This document shows positions 7,467-8,424 of a stretch of 8,424 nt of DNA, piece by piece. The translations under genes and the position numbers were made by a program. This stretch comes from Bacteroidales bacterium UBA1725. GTDB taxonomy: Bacteria > Bacteroidota > Bacteroidia > Bacteroidales > UBA932. The stretch's first letter is position 1. Each line of letters begins with the position of its first letter. The DNA is taken from assembly GCA_002315815.1 (NCBI GenBank), contig DCIN01000039.1, positions 11,089 to 19,512 on the forward strand, given 5' to 3'. The notes beneath the pieces were generated by a model. The model had not been told where the DNA came from and made no database searches. It was given only the letters and a program-made list of their open reading frames with translations.

Positions 7467-8424
7467 AGGCTTGCTCCCGAATTATTATTATTTATCCTGC
7501 ATCCAATGAAAGACACATCGGAAACGAAGCTGAATCTGTTCAGCTCTGATACAATGCAGTTTCTGAACTCTACACCATTTGCCCATAGAACAGACAATAC
7601 TCCAATTCTGCAGTCCGACACCAGGATTCCGTTCTCAGGGGCATCCGCAGGGTTTCCATTTCTGTCATAATACATCAGATTTGGCTGGCAGGCAAAATCC
7701 CGAGTTCCAAGATTGGAATGAACCCTACAGTTCTGTATTAATATATTATTGATTTTCAGACCATTCTTACACCAAGGCTCGATATCTATCCCCGCCCCCG
7801 GTTCGGTCATTCCCAGTCTGCCTGTGTACGCAAACTCTGAGTCCGTTACCACAACATTCTCTGCGGCTTCGATACTGAGACCTTGACGTCTATTATACAA
7901 ACAATTGACTCTTATTAACTTGATGTCTCTGCAATTACCGGTTCCCGTTTTGGTTAGGCTCGAATACTCCCCTTCCACCAGATCTATTCCGTCTCCCCAG
8001 CATTCCCTGCAGATGACATTCTTGATTGTGACATTCTCAGCTCCCTTGCAGGCAATTCCGTGTCCCCACTCACCCTTTGTCCCCTTATGATGTACCAAAT
8101 CACCGATGAAAACACCACCATCTATGACAATATTGTTCTCTTTACATATTTCAACGATTGAATAATGTGTCAGCTCGGTAGGCATCAGACATATAGTAGC
8201 TTTGTTGTGCCAGTGGACATTAGACGGAACTCTGATATTGGCCGAGTTGCTCACCGCGGAAATGTGGAAACGGCCTTCCTGCATATAAAGATCAGTCTTT
8301 GAATCCCCTCTGCACAACGACATCAGGTCTCTGAAAAGCAGGGAGTTGTCAATATCTTCATCTTGGCGGAAATCGAACCAGTTGCTGTACACCGTATGGT
8401 TATCCCAAGTTCCTGAAATTCTTA
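7463..8424 (-). CDS. Right-handed parallel beta-helix protein, 5' end beyond the window
   Basis: The frame is open to the right edge (319 codons visible). A GTG at 8392 could be read as a start, but the in-frame upstream codons (SGTWDNHTVYSNWFDF) continue the protein without a break, so it is treated as truncated at its N-terminus. The sequence is a succession of beta-helix rungs such as GAENVTIKNVICRE, NVVVTDSEFAYT, GLKINNILIQNCRVHSN, GVEFRNCIVSE and SDVSFIGCRINNN. GEWGHGI, WGDGIDLVEG and PGAGIDIEPW resemble conserved turns of pectate-lyase-like proteins. Such folds include polysaccharide lyases, hydrolases, epimerases and tailspike-like binders; which applies here is not decidable. Any signal peptide is outside the window. 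Context as the gene before two glycosyltransferases suggests a role in building, modifying or trimming a surface glycan. It overlaps the next gene by 4 nt. Confidence 0.87.
   Translation of the reverse strand, partial: RISGTWDNHTVYSNWFDFRQDEDIDNSLLFRDLMSLCRGDSKTDLYMQEGRFHISAVSNSANIRVPSNVHWHNKATICLMPTELTHYSIVEICKENNIVIDGGVFIGDLVHHKGTKGEWGHGIACKGAENVTIKNVICRECWGDGIDLVEGEYSSLTKTGTGNCRDIKLIRVNCLYNRRQGLSIEAAENVVVTDSEFAYTGRLGMTEPGAGIDIEPWCKNGLKINNILIQNCRVHSNLGTRDFACQPNLMYYDRNGNPADAPENGILVSDCRIGVLSVLWANGVEFRNCIVSELNRFSFVSDVSFIGCRINNNNSGASL
7474..7478 (-). promoter_or_regulatory. Ribosome binding site of the GT2 gene
   Basis: The coding strand reads GGGAG, 7 nt before the ATG at 7466, inside the last codons of the beta-helix gene. 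It is the strongest Shine-Dalgarno match in the window and favours the first of three in-frame ATGs in the start-region repeat. Confidence 0.6.

Noticed and set aside
7463..8392. The beta-helix gene starting at the GTG at 8392
   Set aside because: In-frame codons upstream to the edge encode sequence that continues the same protein (SGTWDNHTVYSNW), and no ribosome binding site precedes the GTG. The true start is beyond the window.
1..8424. CRISPR arrays, tRNA or rRNA genes, insertion sequences
   Set aside because: No regularly spaced repeats, cloverleaf-like segments, transposase motifs or terminal inverted repeats were seen by eye on either strand; nearly all of the window is accounted for by seven coding regions.

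Overview
The window looks like chromosomal DNA of a gut-type Bacteroidales bacterium (Bacteroides, Parabacteroides, Alistipes or a relative; genus not determinable here). The reasons are the Bacteroidetes-style PspC/PadR cluster, a calcineurin-like phosphoesterase with flanking MetallophosN- and MetallophosC-type domains, a lipoprotein export motif after a candidate lipobox cysteine, and mostly weak Shine-Dalgarno sequences. Family names come from motifs recognised by eye; no search was run.

The left third (1-2512, + strand) is a compact membrane-stress or envelope-regulation cluster: a short PspC-domain protein, a PadR-family winged-helix regulator 4 bp later, and a longer PspC-domain membrane protein 26 bp after that. 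The two PspC proteins are paralogues that share the same N-terminal domain and the PspC core.

The right two thirds (2577-8424, - strand) is the 3' end of a surface-glycan or polysaccharide biosynthesis operon that enters from beyond the right edge. In transcription order it holds a right-handed beta-helix protein (5' end outside the window), a GT2 glycosyltransferase, a GT4 glycosyltransferase, and a 904-residue protein joining a nucleotidyltransferase-like domain (NTP_transf_5 type) to a lipoprotein-like calcineurin phosphoesterase. Spacing is extremely tight (ATGA overlap, abutting TGA-ATG, 6-bp gap), so the four genes are almost certainly co-transcribed and translationally coupled. The two clusters converge on a 64-bp spacer with no convincing terminator.

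The most unusual object is the 904-residue composite. One open frame carries a cytoplasmic-type nucleotidyltransferase, then a signal-peptide-like hydrophobic segment built on a hexanucleotide repeat, a cysteine followed by a surface-export-like SQKEE motif, and a phosphoesterase with all metal-binding motifs intact. It may be a true two-compartment fusion, a precursor split by signal peptidase II, two genes with an internal TTG start, or a recent mutational or assembly fusion. A second curiosity is the 9-bp start-codon-containing repeat that forms the N-terminus of the GT2 enzyme.
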